Notes: generated by a model not told the origin, from the sequence alone. A stretch of 64,000 nucleotides of DNA from Asticcacaulis sp. YBE204 (GCF_000495855.1 NZ_AWGF01000009.1:124001-188000); one strand, 5' to 3'. Counted from the stretch's first letter, positions 28,016 through 37,291 are shown. Numbers and translations: made by a program.

Positions 28016-29383
28016 ATGTCGCATTCCAAACGCACCTTTCTCAAGGTGGCGGGCCTCGGGCTGACCGCCGCGCCGCTACTGGGCGCGTCGCCGCTCAGCG
28101 CACAAACCCGCGTGACCACGGTATCCGGCGTCCGTTTGAACGTCCGCGACTTCGGGGCAGTGGGCGACAGTGTGACGAAGGACACGCTGGCGCTCCAGCA
28201 GGCGCTCGACCGCTGCGCCGTGCTGGGCGGCGGCGAGGTGTTGGTCCCCGCCGGGATCTATCTGACCGGAGCGATCCGTATCGGCAACCGCACGGTGCTG
28301 CGGCTGGACGCGGCGGCGACTCTGCAAGGCTCGCCCGATCTCACCGACTATCCGCTGGCGCAGGTACGCTGGGAAGGCAAGTGGATCAAGGGGCATATCG
28401 GCCTGATCTCGGCGAAGGACGCCGACGATATCGGCATCAGCGGTAAAGGCAAGATCCTCGCCAGCCTCGACATCAAGGGCCGCGTCAACAAGGAGACCGG
28501 CGTCCGTCACGCCGCCCTGATCGAGTTCGTCGACTGCAAACGGGTGGTCGTCGAGGACGTCTTCACCAGCCAGAACGACATGTGGTCGATCCACCTGGTC
28601 TATTGCGAGGATATCGTCTTTCGCCGGATGACCGTGAATGGCCGTGCCGATGGTATCGACGTCGATTCGTGCAAGCGCGTCGTCATCGAGGACTGCGATT
28701 TCGACACCTATGACGACTGTATTTCGCTCAAGTCCGGGCGCGGCATGGAAGGCAACACCATCGGGCGGCCCACCGAGGACGTGCGGATTTCACGCTGTAC
28801 GTTCAGGGACCTGCACTGGGCCTGTATCGGGATCGGCAGCGAAACCTCCGGCGGCATCCGCAAGGTGCGCGTCGATAATTGCAAGTGCCTGAGCGCAAAG
28901 ACCTTCGCCATCTATATCAAGAGCCGTCCGGGGCGCGGGGCCTTCATCGAGGATATCCGCATGGATCATCTCGATGTGTCGGGCGCGGGTCAGGGCTTCC
29001 TGCGTTTCAACTTCCTCGACAGCGGCAAGCAGGACGAGGTGCCGGTACCGGGTCTGGGCGGTATTCCGACGGTGCGCGACCTGCACTTCAGCCACATTCG
29101 GGTGGAAAATGTCCCCATGCTGGTCGATGGCGGCAATATCCACCCGGACAAGCCGCTGGATGGTTTTTCGCTGACCGATGTCAGCGGTACCTGCGGCAAG
29201 GGTATGGTCCTGCGCAATATTCGCCGCGCCAACTTGAAAAATATCAAGGTGACGGGTTACGCCGGACCCTTGCTCAGCACGCACAATGTCAACGGTTCTG
29301 GCCTTGACGGAGCCGTGCCGACGCCCGCGGTCCAACCGGCCGCGCCCATCGCGCCGCCGGTGCCGTCCTATGTCCTCAAGTAG
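28016..29383 (+). CDS. Exported GH28 family pectinase (polygalacturonase-like)
   Basis: This 455-residue right-handed beta-helix protein should hydrolyse galacturonan or rhamnogalacturonan. GH28 landmarks in order are RADGIDVDSC (NTD region), YDDCISLKSG (the catalytic Asp pair), IGIGSETSGG (in place of GHG-SxG) and AIYIKSRPGRG (RIK region). The N-terminus KRTFLKVAGLGLTAAP is Tat-like but has Lys-Arg rather than Arg-Arg. The ATG at 28016 follows GGGAG. The C-terminus is proline/alanine rich. It lies alone between an antiporter and an unrelated gene, but fits the pectin operon at 56.5-60.2 kb functionally. Confidence 0.87.
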   Translation: MSHSKRTFLKVAGLGLTAAPLLGASPLSAQTRVTTVSGVRLNVRDFGAVGDSVTKDTLALQQALDRCAVLGGGEVLVPAGIYLTGAIRIGNRTVLRLDAAATLQGSPDLTDYPLAQVRWEGKWIKGHIGLISAKDADDIGISGKGKILASLDIKGRVNKETGVRHAALIEFVDCKRVVVEDVFTSQNDMWSIHLVYCEDIVFRRMTVNGRADGIDVDSCKRVVIEDCDFDTYDDCISLKSGRGMEGNTIGRPTEDVRISRCTFRDLHWACIGIGSETSGGIRKVRVDNCKCLSAKTFAIYIKSRPGRGAFIEDIRMDHLDVSGAGQGFLRFNFLDSGKQDEVPVPGLGGIPTVRDLHFSHIRVENVPMLVDGGNIHPDKPLDGFSLTDVSGTCGKGMVLRNIRRANLKNIKVTGYAGPLLSTHNVNGSGLDGAVPTPAVQPAAPIAPPVPSYVLK

Positions 29384-29385
29384 AT

Positions 29386-29967
29386 CTAGTCGTCCAGCCC
29401 CTTGCCGTCGAGAATCTGCGGCACGGCCTTGTCGATGCGGGCCTCGCGCGTTTTTACCTGCTTGGCGGACGCAAAATGCAGAAGATAGGCGCGCTGACGT
29501 CCCGGCGTCAGGGCCTGAAACGCGTCCTTCAACCCGGTATCGGCATCCAGCCGTGCCCGGAATTCGTCGGGCAGGGTAAAAGCATCGGTTTTTTTGAAAT
29601 CGACCTTCAGGCCGGCTTTTTCGACGTCGATCGCCTGCTGGACATAGGCCTTGATCAGGTTGTCCATGCGCGCGATGTCGTCGAGCCCCGTGAAGCGAAT
29701 CTGCCGCGCCGCCTGTACGTTTTCGGTCTGCTGGATCAGCACGCCGCTCTCGTCTTTCAGCAGCGCGCCCTTGAAGAAGAGCAGGGCGCAATAGTCTTTG
29801 AAGCCGTGGATCAAGACGATATTGGCACCGTCCAGCGCATAACAGGGTTGCCCCCATTTCAGCTCTTCGCTCAGGCCGCAATCCAGGATCAGCGCCCGCA
29901 GTCGGCTGAATTCAGCCGACCATCGGGTTTCGTTTTCGATACGGCTATCGACCTTCGGATTCGTCAT
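29386..29967 (-). CDS. YdeI/DUF1801-family protein
   Basis: This 193-residue protein has an N-terminal DUF1801 fold (about residues 20-120; LKWGQPCYALDGANIVLIHGFKDYCALLFFKGALL) and a C-terminal OmdA/YdeI-type segment (LPDEFRARLDAD and FQALTPGRQRAYLLHFASAKQVKTREARIDKAVPQIL). Related proteins have been linked to stress or antimicrobial resistance, but the biochemical role is unknown. The ATG at 29967 follows AAAGGGTGG. Its 3' end is two bases from the convergent GH28 stop. Confidence 0.8.
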   Translation of the reverse strand: MTNPKVDSRIENETRWSAEFSRLRALILDCGLSEELKWGQPCYALDGANIVLIHGFKDYCALLFFKGALLKDESGVLIQQTENVQAARQIRFTGLDDIARMDNLIKAYVQQAIDVEKAGLKVDFKKTDAFTLPDEFRARLDADTGLKDAFQALTPGRQRAYLLHFASAKQVKTREARIDKAVPQILDGKGLDD

Positions 29968-30031
29968 GCACCACCCTTTCATCCCGTGAACGGCGGTATC
30001 TTAACCTCAAACGCAGCGGTTTTACAAAGGC

Positions 30032-30874
30032 TTATGTGCCCATGAAGTCGGCGACCGCGCGCAGGGTATCTCTGGCATAGAGGATACGGCGATGGCCAAG
30101 TCCCGGCAAGGCGTGGACCGTTACGTGCGGCCCCGCCGTAGCGAATTCCTCGGCGCTGAGGTAGTCGACCTCCTTGTCGTCGGGGGCATGCAGGACCAGC
30201 GTCGGCACCGGGTCGCGCCGGAGGATATCGGCGCCGATAAAGGCGTCGACCTCATGACCGGTCAGGCGGCGCACATGGCTTTTCAAATGCCGGTCGGCGG
30301 CGGGCGACAAGTGGTGACGGCGGCTGAAAATGTCGAAGATGCGCGGCATGGAGTTGGGTGCGGCGACCAGCGCCAGCCGCGAAGCGCTTAGTCGCGGCAG
30401 GCCGTCGACCAGACCCGACAGGGCCGAGGTGATGACCGCTCCGCCGAACGAATGGCCGACCAGGCCATACCAGGGACCAGTCACGGCATGCAAAGCATGT
30501 AAGGCCCTGACCCCCAACGGCACGTGCAGGCGGTCGCCATCGGACCGTCCATGCGCGGGCAGATCGAAGACTATGACGTCGAACCCCTGTTCGAGCAAGG
30601 GATCGACGAAGGCCGACATCACCGCCGCCTGTCCGCTCCAGCCATGCACCAGTACGACGGTTCCGCGCCCACGACCCGTGAAACGGTAAGCCTGCAAGTC
30701 TCCCCCCTCGAACGGCACGCGAAAAGCTTCCGCACGATCGAGGCGCGCCTGCATGCGCGACATCCCGGCGCGGGCCTCATCGGAAACGGCGGGCGGCGTG
30801 CAGAACAGGTCGAACATGCGGTCGGCCAGCTGGATCGGATCGTCTGCCGGAGGCGCGGACTCTTGTACTGACAT
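30032..30874 (-). CDS. Alpha/beta hydrolase
   Basis: This 280-residue hydrolase has the oxyanion strand TVVLVHGWSGQ, the nucleophile elbow GHSFGGA, the acid VLHAPDDKEVDY and a catalytic His in LPGLGHRRI. The substrate is unknown; the fold suits esters or acyl compounds. The ATG at 30874 is preferred because an upstream extension would cross the divergent promoter and both operators at 30892-30926. It is transcribed away from the MarR gene, so it is the likely target of that regulator. Confidence 0.88.
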   Translation of the reverse strand: MSVQESAPPADDPIQLADRMFDLFCTPPAVSDEARAGMSRMQARLDRAEAFRVPFEGGDLQAYRFTGRGRGTVVLVHGWSGQAAVMSAFVDPLLEQGFDVIVFDLPAHGRSDGDRLHVPLGVRALHALHAVTGPWYGLVGHSFGGAVITSALSGLVDGLPRLSASRLALVAAPNSMPRIFDIFSRRHHLSPAADRHLKSHVRRLTGHEVDAFIGADILRRDPVPTLVLHAPDDKEVDYLSAEEFATAGPHVTVHALPGLGHRRILYARDTLRAVADFMGT

Positions 30875-30891
30875 CAAATCGACCTTATTCT

Positions 30892-30926
30892 GTTCAGGGT
30901 TGAACAAAATTAGTTCAATGTTGAAC
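30892..30926. promoter_or_regulatory. Tandem operators for the divergent MarR regulator
   Basis: GTTCAGGGTTGAAC (30892-30905) and GTTCAATGTTGAAC (30913-30926) share GTTCA-N3-TTGAAC symmetry. Their starts are 21 bp apart, which is two helical turns, so two dimers would bind the same DNA face. They fill the 68-bp gap between the hydrolase and MarR starts. Confidence 0.75.
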
Positions 30927-30942
30927 AAATAACAAGGCGCAA

Positions 30943-31425
30943 ATGGACCGGAAAAGCACAGGGGATCTATTGCCGTGGGACATGCCGCGTTTCCGCAACT
31001 GGATCGCGGTCGCCAAGGCGCACCAGATGGTCGAAAAGGTGTTGGGCGCACGGCTGGCGTCGCTGGGGGTGCGGCTGGCCCACTACGATATCCTGGCCAA
31101 TATCTATCGCGTGCCGGGTCTGACGCAGAACGAGCTTGCCGAACGGTTACTGGTTGGGCGGTCGAATCTGTCGATGCTGCTGCCGGAGCTGGAGAAGCGC
31201 GGGCTGGTCGAACGCCGCGCCGATGCGTCCGATCGCCGGGTCCGCCGTCTGCACCTGACGGCAGACGGCGAGCCCCTGACCCGCGCGGCTCTTAAGATTC
31301 AGGCCGAGGTGATCGAGCGGATGATGACCATCCTCAGCGACGAGGAATGCGCTCAGGTCGGCGACTATATGCGCCGGATCGCCGCGCAGATGAGCCTTTG
31401 GGCGGCGGAAGACGCAACGGATTAA
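30943..31425 (+). CDS. MarR family transcriptional regulator
   Basis: This 160-residue winged-helix protein has the recognition region GLTQNELAERLLVGRSNLSMLLPELEKRGLVERR and the wing DASDRRVRRLHLTADG, both typical of MarR. It is expected to repress its own promoter and that of the divergent hydrolase through the paired sites at 30892-30926 until an aromatic or acyl ligand binds. Its end overlaps the convergent pdeM stop by four bases. Confidence 0.9.
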   Translation: MDRKSTGDLLPWDMPRFRNWIAVAKAHQMVEKVLGARLASLGVRLAHYDILANIYRVPGLTQNELAERLLVGRSNLSMLLPELEKRGLVERRADASDRRVRRLHLTADGEPLTRAALKIQAEVIERMMTILSDEECAQVGDYMRRIAAQMSLWAAEDATD

Positions 31426-32099
31426 GAGTGGATAGGCGGGCGGCGCGTGATCGTGCCCTGATAAACCAGATAGGGCGTGAAGGGCAGGTCACCCGCCAGC
31501 GCCGTAAAGGCGCCGTGGTCGAGGTTCAGGCCGCCGGTAAAGCTGCCGAAGGCCGGCAGGATCATCATGTGTGCGTTGACGGCGAAACACTTGCCGCTCA
31601 GGCGGTGGCCACGGACGTGAACGCCCAGTTTCGGATGAAAATGGCCGATGATCTGCGGTCCGCCGGAGGGGACCGGTTCGTGGCGAAAGGCGATGCCGTC
31701 GATGACCGCTTCGTCGATAAAGGTCAGGCGGTCGTCGCGCACCAGCCCGACATCGTGATTGCCCTCCACCCACAGGCAGGAGCCGACGCCGTTGCACAGG
31801 CCCAGAAGGTGATCGCGCGTCGCCGCTTCCAGCCTTTGCCACGCGCCGCGGTCATGGAAGCTGTCGCCCAGCAGGATCAGGGTTTGCGGGCTATATTTTC
31901 GGATCAGGGACTCAAGCCGCAGCAGGGTGTCGTGCGTGTCGTAGGGGGCTATCGCCGACCCGAACTGCGCAAGGAAGGTCGATTTTTCCAGATGCAGATC
32001 CGACACGACCAGCACGCGCTCGCTCGGCCACCACAGGGCCAGATCGGCGTCGAGGACGAACCGGTGATGGGCGAAGGTGACTTCAATCGTCGAGGCCAT
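31422..32099 (-). CDS. pdeM: Ligase-associated DNA damage response endonuclease PdeM
   Basis: This 225-residue calcineurin-type metallophosphoesterase has the metal motifs SDLHLEKST, GDSFHD, EGNHD and GHFHPK. PdeM belongs to the bacterial cluster of ligase, helicase, exonuclease and endonuclease linked to DNA repair. Its start overlaps the end of the helicase gene by 17 bases, so both are on one transcript. Confidence 0.9.
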   Translation of the reverse strand: MASTIEVTFAHHRFVLDADLALWWPSERVLVVSDLHLEKSTFLAQFGSAIAPYDTHDTLLRLESLIRKYSPQTLILLGDSFHDRGAWQRLEAATRDHLLGLCNGVGSCLWVEGNHDVGLVRDDRLTFIDEAVIDGIAFRHEPVPSGGPQIIGHFHPKLGVHVRGHRLSGKCFAVNAHMMILPAFGSFTGGLNLDHGAFTALAGDLPFTPYLVYQGTITRRPPIHS

Positions 32100-34521
32100 G
32101 TTCGACCTCCGCGATCAGATGTTCGGCGGTGGCCTCGACGCCCTCTTGCGCCAGCAAGGCCGCCATGCCGCCGCCGGGCAGGCGCTCGGTACGCACATCG
32201 AGGATCACCGGCAGCGACAGGGGCGACGGCCGCGGCAGATCGACGAATTCGATATGGTTCTGGAATTTCAGGATCATGTCCTTCAGGCGCTCGACATCGA
32301 GCAGTTCGCGTTCGGCGTCGTCGTGGGCCAGATGCAGCAGGACGTGGCCGGGTTCGTACTTGCGCAGAACGTCGTAGATCAGATCGGTCGAGAAGGTCAC
32401 CTGTTTTAGCGTCTTGCGCGCGGCATTGTTGTTTTGTTCGACAAGGCCGGCGATGGTCGCCACGCGGCGGAACGAGCGCTTGAGCATCGGCGATTCCGCC
32501 AGCCATTCCTCCAGTTCGTCGGCCAGTATGTCCGAGGAGAGCAGGTCGTAGATCATGCCGTCCGTAACCTGTTCGATGCTGTTGATGGCCAGCCCGTAGT
32601 CGGTCAGGGTAAAGCTGAGCGGGTGTAGTTCGTAGCGTTCCATGCGCCGTGAAATCAGCATGCCGAGCGTCTGGTTGGCGCGGCGGCCCTCGAACGTATA
32701 GAGGACCAGCGTATGGAGTTTATGGCGCGGAAAACTCTCGATCAGCAGGGTTTTGCGGTTCGGCAGCAACGAAAACCGCGATTGCAGGGTCAGCCAGTGC
32801 CGCACCGGTCCGGGCAGGCGGGCGATGGCGTCTCCCGATTGCAGCAGGCCGCGCACGCCTTCGGCGAGGAAGGTCGACAGGGGCATCTGTCCGCCGGAAT
32901 AGGACGGCAGCAGCGGTTCCTTGGCGGCACTGGCGCGGGCCTCCAGCGTCATGTCGTAGATGCGCTCGAAGGCGAGCACCTCGCCCGCGAAATAGAAGGT
33001 GTCGCCGGGGCGCATCGATTGCCCGAACTGTTCCTCGATATCGCCCAGCACCTTGCCGCCGCGCCCGTGGCGTTTGCGGACGCGCAGCTTCCCGGCTTCG
33101 ATGATGACGCCGATATTTTGCCGGTGGCGCTGGATGATCTGTTTGTTGGCCGGCACCCAGCCGTCCGGGGTCTCGATCAGCCGGTGCCAGCGGTCGTAGT
33201 TGCGCAGGACGTAGCCGCCGTCGATGACGAAGCGAAACAGAGCCTCGAAATCAGCAAAGCTCAGATAGCGATATGACCACGACGAGCGGAGGATGTCATA
33301 CATCCGTTCCGGCGTGACCGGGGCCGAACAGGCGGCATTGAGGATGAACTGCACGGCCACGTCCTGCGAGCCGGGCAGGGGATGGTCGCCATCAAGCTGC
33401 CGGGCGGCGATGGCGGCGATAGCGGCTTCGCACTCCAGCACCTCGAAACGGTTGGCGGGGACAAGGAAGGCTTTCGACGGAACACCCACCTGATGGTTCG
33501 AGCGGCCGATCCGTTGCAGCAGGCGACTGACGCCCTTCGGTGCGCCGACCTGTATCACCACGTCGACATCGCCCCAGTCGATGCCCAGTTCGATGGCCGA
33601 GGTCGCGACCAGCGCGCGCAGTTTGCCCGCCGTCATCATACCGATGGTTTTGAGCCGCATCTCGCGCGTCAGCGAGGCGTGATAGATGGCGATGGGCAAA
33701 GCGTCCGAATTGGCTTCCCACAGGAACTGAAACAGCAGTTCGGCCTGCGCCCGCGTATTGACGAAGACGATAGTGGTTCTGGCCTTTTCGATCTCGGCGA
33801 GGATTTCCGGCACGGCGTATTGCGCCATGAAACCGGAATAGGGCACGGCCTTTTTGGTCTTGAGGATTGAGACCTTCGGTGGTTTTCCGACGGGACTGTC
33901 GAGGTGGGCCACGGGTTCGCCGTCGCGGCCCAGCCACTGACAGAACAGGTCAGGTTCGGCCACGGTCGCCGACAGGCCGATGCGGCGGTAGCCGGGGGCA
34001 TAGTCTTCCAGTTGCGCTAGAGCCAGGGCGATCAGGTCGCCGCGTTTCGACGCCGCCACCTGATGGATTTCGTCGATGATGACCGCCTGAAGACTGCCGA
34101 ACATCTGCGCGGCGTCGGGATAGGACAGCAGCAGCATCAGCGATTCCGGCGTGGTTAGCAGGATATGCGGCGGCTTGGTGCGCTGACGCTGGCGGCGATA
34201 GGACGAGGTGTCGCCGGTGCGGCTTTCGATACGCACGGGTAAATCCAGTGCGGAAATGATCGCTTCGACATTGCGTTCGATATCGTAATTTAACGCCTTG
34301 AGCGGCGAAATATACAGGGTGTGCAGGCCTTTAGGCGCGGTCTCGACGATGTCGATCAGCGGCCCGAGAAAGCCCGACAGCGTCTTGCCGGTGCCGGTCG
34401 GCGCCGTCAGCAGGGTGGAGTCGCGGCGCTGGAAATGAGCGGCCATTTCGCGCTGATGCGTCAGGATCGTCCAGCCTTGCTGGTCGAACCACTGCCGGAA
34501 GAGTTTGGGTATGATCGCCAT
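32083..34521 (-). CDS. Ligase-associated DNA damage response DEXH-box helicase (Lhr-like)
   Basis: This 812-residue superfamily-2 helicase has Walker A TAPTGTGKTLSG, the DEIH box in VIIDEIHQVAASKRG, SATVAEP (motif III), and motif VI in LQRIGRSNHQVG. An Lhr-type winged-helix and DUF4145-like C-terminal region follows (about residues 400-800). It should unwind nucleic acid in the same repair pathway as the adjacent exonuclease and ligase. It is divergent from the exonuclease gene across 77 bp that include repeat copy C. Confidence 0.92.
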   Translation of the reverse strand: MAIIPKLFRQWFDQQGWTILTHQREMAAHFQRRDSTLLTAPTGTGKTLSGFLGPLIDIVETAPKGLHTLYISPLKALNYDIERNVEAIISALDLPVRIESRTGDTSSYRRQRQRTKPPHILLTTPESLMLLLSYPDAAQMFGSLQAVIIDEIHQVAASKRGDLIALALAQLEDYAPGYRRIGLSATVAEPDLFCQWLGRDGEPVAHLDSPVGKPPKVSILKTKKAVPYSGFMAQYAVPEILAEIEKARTTIVFVNTRAQAELLFQFLWEANSDALPIAIYHASLTREMRLKTIGMMTAGKLRALVATSAIELGIDWGDVDVVIQVGAPKGVSRLLQRIGRSNHQVGVPSKAFLVPANRFEVLECEAAIAAIAARQLDGDHPLPGSQDVAVQFILNAACSAPVTPERMYDILRSSWSYRYLSFADFEALFRFVIDGGYVLRNYDRWHRLIETPDGWVPANKQIIQRHRQNIGVIIEAGKLRVRKRHGRGGKVLGDIEEQFGQSMRPGDTFYFAGEVLAFERIYDMTLEARASAAKEPLLPSYSGGQMPLSTFLAEGVRGLLQSGDAIARLPGPVRHWLTLQSRFSLLPNRKTLLIESFPRHKLHTLVLYTFEGRRANQTLGMLISRRMERYELHPLSFTLTDYGLAINSIEQVTDGMIYDLLSSDILADELEEWLAESPMLKRSFRRVATIAGLVEQNNNAARKTLKQVTFSTDLIYDVLRKYEPGHVLLHLAHDDAERELLDVERLKDMILKFQNHIEFVDLPRPSPLSLPVILDVRTERLPGGGMAALLAQEGVEATAEHLIAEVEHGLDD

Positions 34522-34571
34522 GAATGGATTTGTAGCGTGAGCGAATATAAAGGGACAATTTCGGTTTTTTT

Positions 34572-34595
34572 CCCTCGCCCCTGTGGGGAGAGGGG
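34572..34595. repeat. Dispersed GC-rich repeat, copy C, providing a ribosome-binding site
   Basis: CCCTCGCCCCTG followed by TGGGGAGAGGGG is a short form of copies A and B with the hairpin CCCC-TGT-GGGG. Its GGAG (34587-34590) lies 8 nt before the exonuclease ATG, in the position of the Shine-Dalgarno sequence. Confidence 0.7.
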
Positions 34596-34598
34596 ATC

Positions 34599-35609
34599 AT
34601 GACTCACCCCCGCGACTGGATCGAAGTGCGAAAGGAAGGTGTCTGGTGCAAGCCGGGCGACTTTTACATCGACCCCATGCAGCCGGTACACGCCGCCGTG
34701 GTCACCCACGGCCACGCCGATCATGCGCGGGCGGGCCACGATCACGTCTTCGCCACGCCGGAAACCCTGGCCATCATGCGCAGTCGCTACGGCGAAGCGC
34801 ACTTCACCGAGGCTGAACATCCCATGCCCTACGGTCAGGCGCTGGAGATCAACGGCGTGCGCGTCAGTCTGCACCCGGCGGGGCATATCCTCGGTTCGGC
34901 ACAGGCACGGCTGGAATATGAAGGATCGAGTATCGTCTTTTCAGGCGACTATAAACGCCGCGCCGACCCGACCTGCGTGCCCTTCGAACCGGTGCCGTGC
35001 GACGTCTTCGTCACCGAGGCGACTTTTGCCCTGCCGGTGTTTCGCCATCCGCCGCTGGAGGCCGAGATTGCACGTCTGCTGACCTCGCTAACGCAGTTTC
35101 CCGATCGTTGCCATCTCGTCGGAGCCTATGCGCTCGGTAAATGTCAGAGTATCATTTGCGCGTTGCGGGCTGCCGGGTATCAGGAGACCATCTACCTGCA
35201 CGGGGCGATGGTGCGGCTGTGCGAACTCTATCAGACGCTCGGCATAGACTTGGGGCCGGTCGCGGTCGTGACGCCGGACAATGCCAAAACGCTTGCGGGA
35301 ACAATCGTCCTGTGCCCGCCCTCGGCGCTCAAGGATCGCTGGTCGCGGCGGCTGCCGGAGGTGCTGACGGTGGCGGCGTCCGGCTGGATGCGCATCCGGG
35401 CGCGCGCCAAGCAAAAGGGTGTCGAACTGCCGCTGGTCATTTCGGACCACGCCGACTGGGACGAACTTCTGCAAACCCTGACGGACGTCGGCGCGCCGGA
35501 AATCTGGGTGACGCATGGCCGCGACGATGCGCTGGTCTATCAGGCGACGCAAATGGGTTTCACGGCGCAGGCCCTGCATCTGCTGGGCTACGAGGACGAC
35601 AGCGAATGA
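34599..35609 (+). CDS. Ligase-associated DNA damage response exonuclease (MBL fold)
   Basis: This 336-residue metallo-beta-lactamase/beta-CASP-like nuclease has the metal motif THGHADHAR, then HPAGHILGSAQ and FSGDYKRR, and the C-terminal ISDHADWDEL. It belongs to the family always found with the ligase that follows. The start is fixed by the repeat-borne GGAG at 34587. Its stop overlaps the ligase start (ATGA), so the two are coupled. Confidence 0.92.
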   Translation: MTHPRDWIEVRKEGVWCKPGDFYIDPMQPVHAAVVTHGHADHARAGHDHVFATPETLAIMRSRYGEAHFTEAEHPMPYGQALEINGVRVSLHPAGHILGSAQARLEYEGSSIVFSGDYKRRADPTCVPFEPVPCDVFVTEATFALPVFRHPPLEAEIARLLTSLTQFPDRCHLVGAYALGKCQSIICALRAAGYQETIYLHGAMVRLCELYQTLGIDLGPVAVVTPDNAKTLAGTIVLCPPSALKDRWSRRLPEVLTVAASGWMRIRARAKQKGVELPLVISDHADWDELLQTLTDVGAPEIWVTHGRDDALVYQATQMGFTAQALHLLGYEDDSE

Positions 35610-37186
35610 AAGCCTTTTCCCGTTTGCTGGAACGCCTCTATTACGAACATTCGACGCTGGGCAAGACGCGGCTGCTGCTCGATTATCTGCGCACCACGCC
35701 CGATCCCGACCGGGGTTATGCCGTAGCGATCATCGCCGACAACCTGTCCCTGCCCAATTTCAAGCGCGGTATGGTGCTGGAGCTGATCCGGTCGCGCGTC
35801 GATCCGCAGTTGCTCAGCCTCAGCCACGACTATGTCGGCGAACTGTCGGAAACCGTGGCGCACCTGTGGCCGGGTAAGACCGAGGGCGACCTGCCCGCCC
35901 TGCACGAGGTCGTCGAGGCCCTGCGTCATACGCCCAAGGCGCAGTTGCCGGACTATGTGGCGGGCCTGCTCGACCGCATGACCTCGCCGGAGCGCTGGGC
36001 CCTGCTCAAGATCGGCACGGGATCCTTGCGCATCGGCGTCTCGGCGCGGCAACTCAAACAGGTTCTGGCGCAGTATGGTGATCAGCCGGTCGAGCGCATC
36101 GAGACGATCTGGCACGGCGTCGATCCGCCCTATGAAGATCTGTTCGCCTGGCTGGAAGGGCGCGCCGAGGCCCCGGCGGTGCATGAAAAACTGACCTTCA
36201 CGCCGGTCATGCTGGCTCATCCGCTGGAAGCCAAGGATTATGGCCTGATCGTGCCGGAGACCTATGCCGCCGAGTGGAAATACGACGGCATCCGCGTGCA
36301 GGTCGTCCATTCGAGCGTGGGCCGCGCCCTGTTTACGCGTACCGGTGACGACATTTCCGGATCGTTCCCCGACGTGCTGGAGCACCTCAATTTCCACGCC
36401 GTGCTTGATGGCGAACTTCTGGTACAGCGCGGGGAGGAGATGGGCTCGTTCAACGACCTGCAACAACGGCTGGGCCGCAAGAGCCCGTCGGCGAAACATA
36501 TGGCCGACTATCCGGCGGCGATCATGGCCTATGACGTGCTGATGCTGGAAGGCGAGGATGTCCGTCCGCAACCCTATACGGCGCGCCGGGCATTATTACA
36601 GGCCGCATTGGACAACTACCAACCCGGCGGCATCCGCCTGTCGCCGGATCTGCCCTATGCCGATTTCGCGCAACTGGAGACCCTGCGCGGCAGCGTCGAC
36701 AATGCTTCGGTCATCGAGGGCCTGATGCTGAAACGCCGCGACAGCGCCTATGTGGCCGGACGGCCCACCGGGCCGTGGTACAAGTGGAAGATCAACCCGA
36801 AGCTGGTCGATGCGGTATTGATGTACGCCCAGCGCGGTTCCGGCAAGCGCTCCAGCTTTTATTCCGACTTCACCTTCGGCCTGTGGTCGGGCAATCAGCT
36901 CCTGCCGATCGGCAAGGCCTATTTCGGCTTTACCGACGCCGAGTTGAAGGAACTCGATAAGTGGGTGCGGCACAATACCCTCAACACTTTCGGCCCCGTG
37001 CGCGAGGTCAAAAAGGAACTGGTCTTCGAGGTCGCCTTCGACGCCGTTCAGCGCTCGACTCGGCATAAATCGGGCTATGCCCTGCGCTTTCCGCGCATCA
37101 GCCGCATCCGCTGGGACAAGCCCGCGCCGGAGGCCGATCATCTGCCGGTGCTTGAGGCACTCCTGGCCACGGGGGAAGGTAAATAA
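35606..37186 (+). CDS. ATP-dependent DNA ligase (cisplatin-damage-response type)
   Basis: This 526-residue ligase seals nicks using ATP. The adenylated Lys225 is in motif I, EWKYDGIRVQ. Motif III (LDGELLV), motif IV (EGLMLKR) and motif V (WYKWKI) are present. An N-terminal helical DNA-binding domain (1 to about 200) and an OB-fold (from about 410) flank the core. The ATG at 35606 overlaps the exonuclease stop. The four-gene set is complete here, but split into two divergent pairs. Confidence 0.94.
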   Translation: MKAFSRLLERLYYEHSTLGKTRLLLDYLRTTPDPDRGYAVAIIADNLSLPNFKRGMVLELIRSRVDPQLLSLSHDYVGELSETVAHLWPGKTEGDLPALHEVVEALRHTPKAQLPDYVAGLLDRMTSPERWALLKIGTGSLRIGVSARQLKQVLAQYGDQPVERIETIWHGVDPPYEDLFAWLEGRAEAPAVHEKLTFTPVMLAHPLEAKDYGLIVPETYAAEWKYDGIRVQVVHSSVGRALFTRTGDDISGSFPDVLEHLNFHAVLDGELLVQRGEEMGSFNDLQQRLGRKSPSAKHMADYPAAIMAYDVLMLEGEDVRPQPYTARRALLQAALDNYQPGGIRLSPDLPYADFAQLETLRGSVDNASVIEGLMLKRRDSAYVAGRPTGPWYKWKINPKLVDAVLMYAQRGSGKRSSFYSDFTFGLWSGNQLLPIGKAYFGFTDAELKELDKWVRHNTLNTFGPVREVKKELVFEVAFDAVQRSTRHKSGYALRFPRISRIRWDKPAPEADHLPVLEALLATGEGK

Positions 37187-37191
37187 AACTA

Positions 37192-37218
37192 CACCACTAC
37201 CCCTGAATGGGGGTGGTG
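37192..37218 (+). repeat. Imperfect hairpin after the ligase gene
   Basis: CACCACTACCCC (37192-37203) pairs with GGGGGTGGTG (37209-37218) apart from a two-base bulge, with loop TGAAT. There is no T tail; it may be a weak terminator or an mRNA-stabilising stem before the CHAT gene. Confidence 0.45.
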
Positions 37219-37291
37219 ACGGCCGCGCATCCGGATGAATTATAACCACTTGTTTTTCAGGCGTAAGTTCGTCTTCGGTGGGGTGAGTCAT

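Noticed and set aside
26122-28185. A 687-codon minus-strand frame opposite the CPA2 antiporter.
   Set aside because: The translation is a low-complexity shadow rich in Gln, His and Arg; the plus-strand transporter is clearly real.
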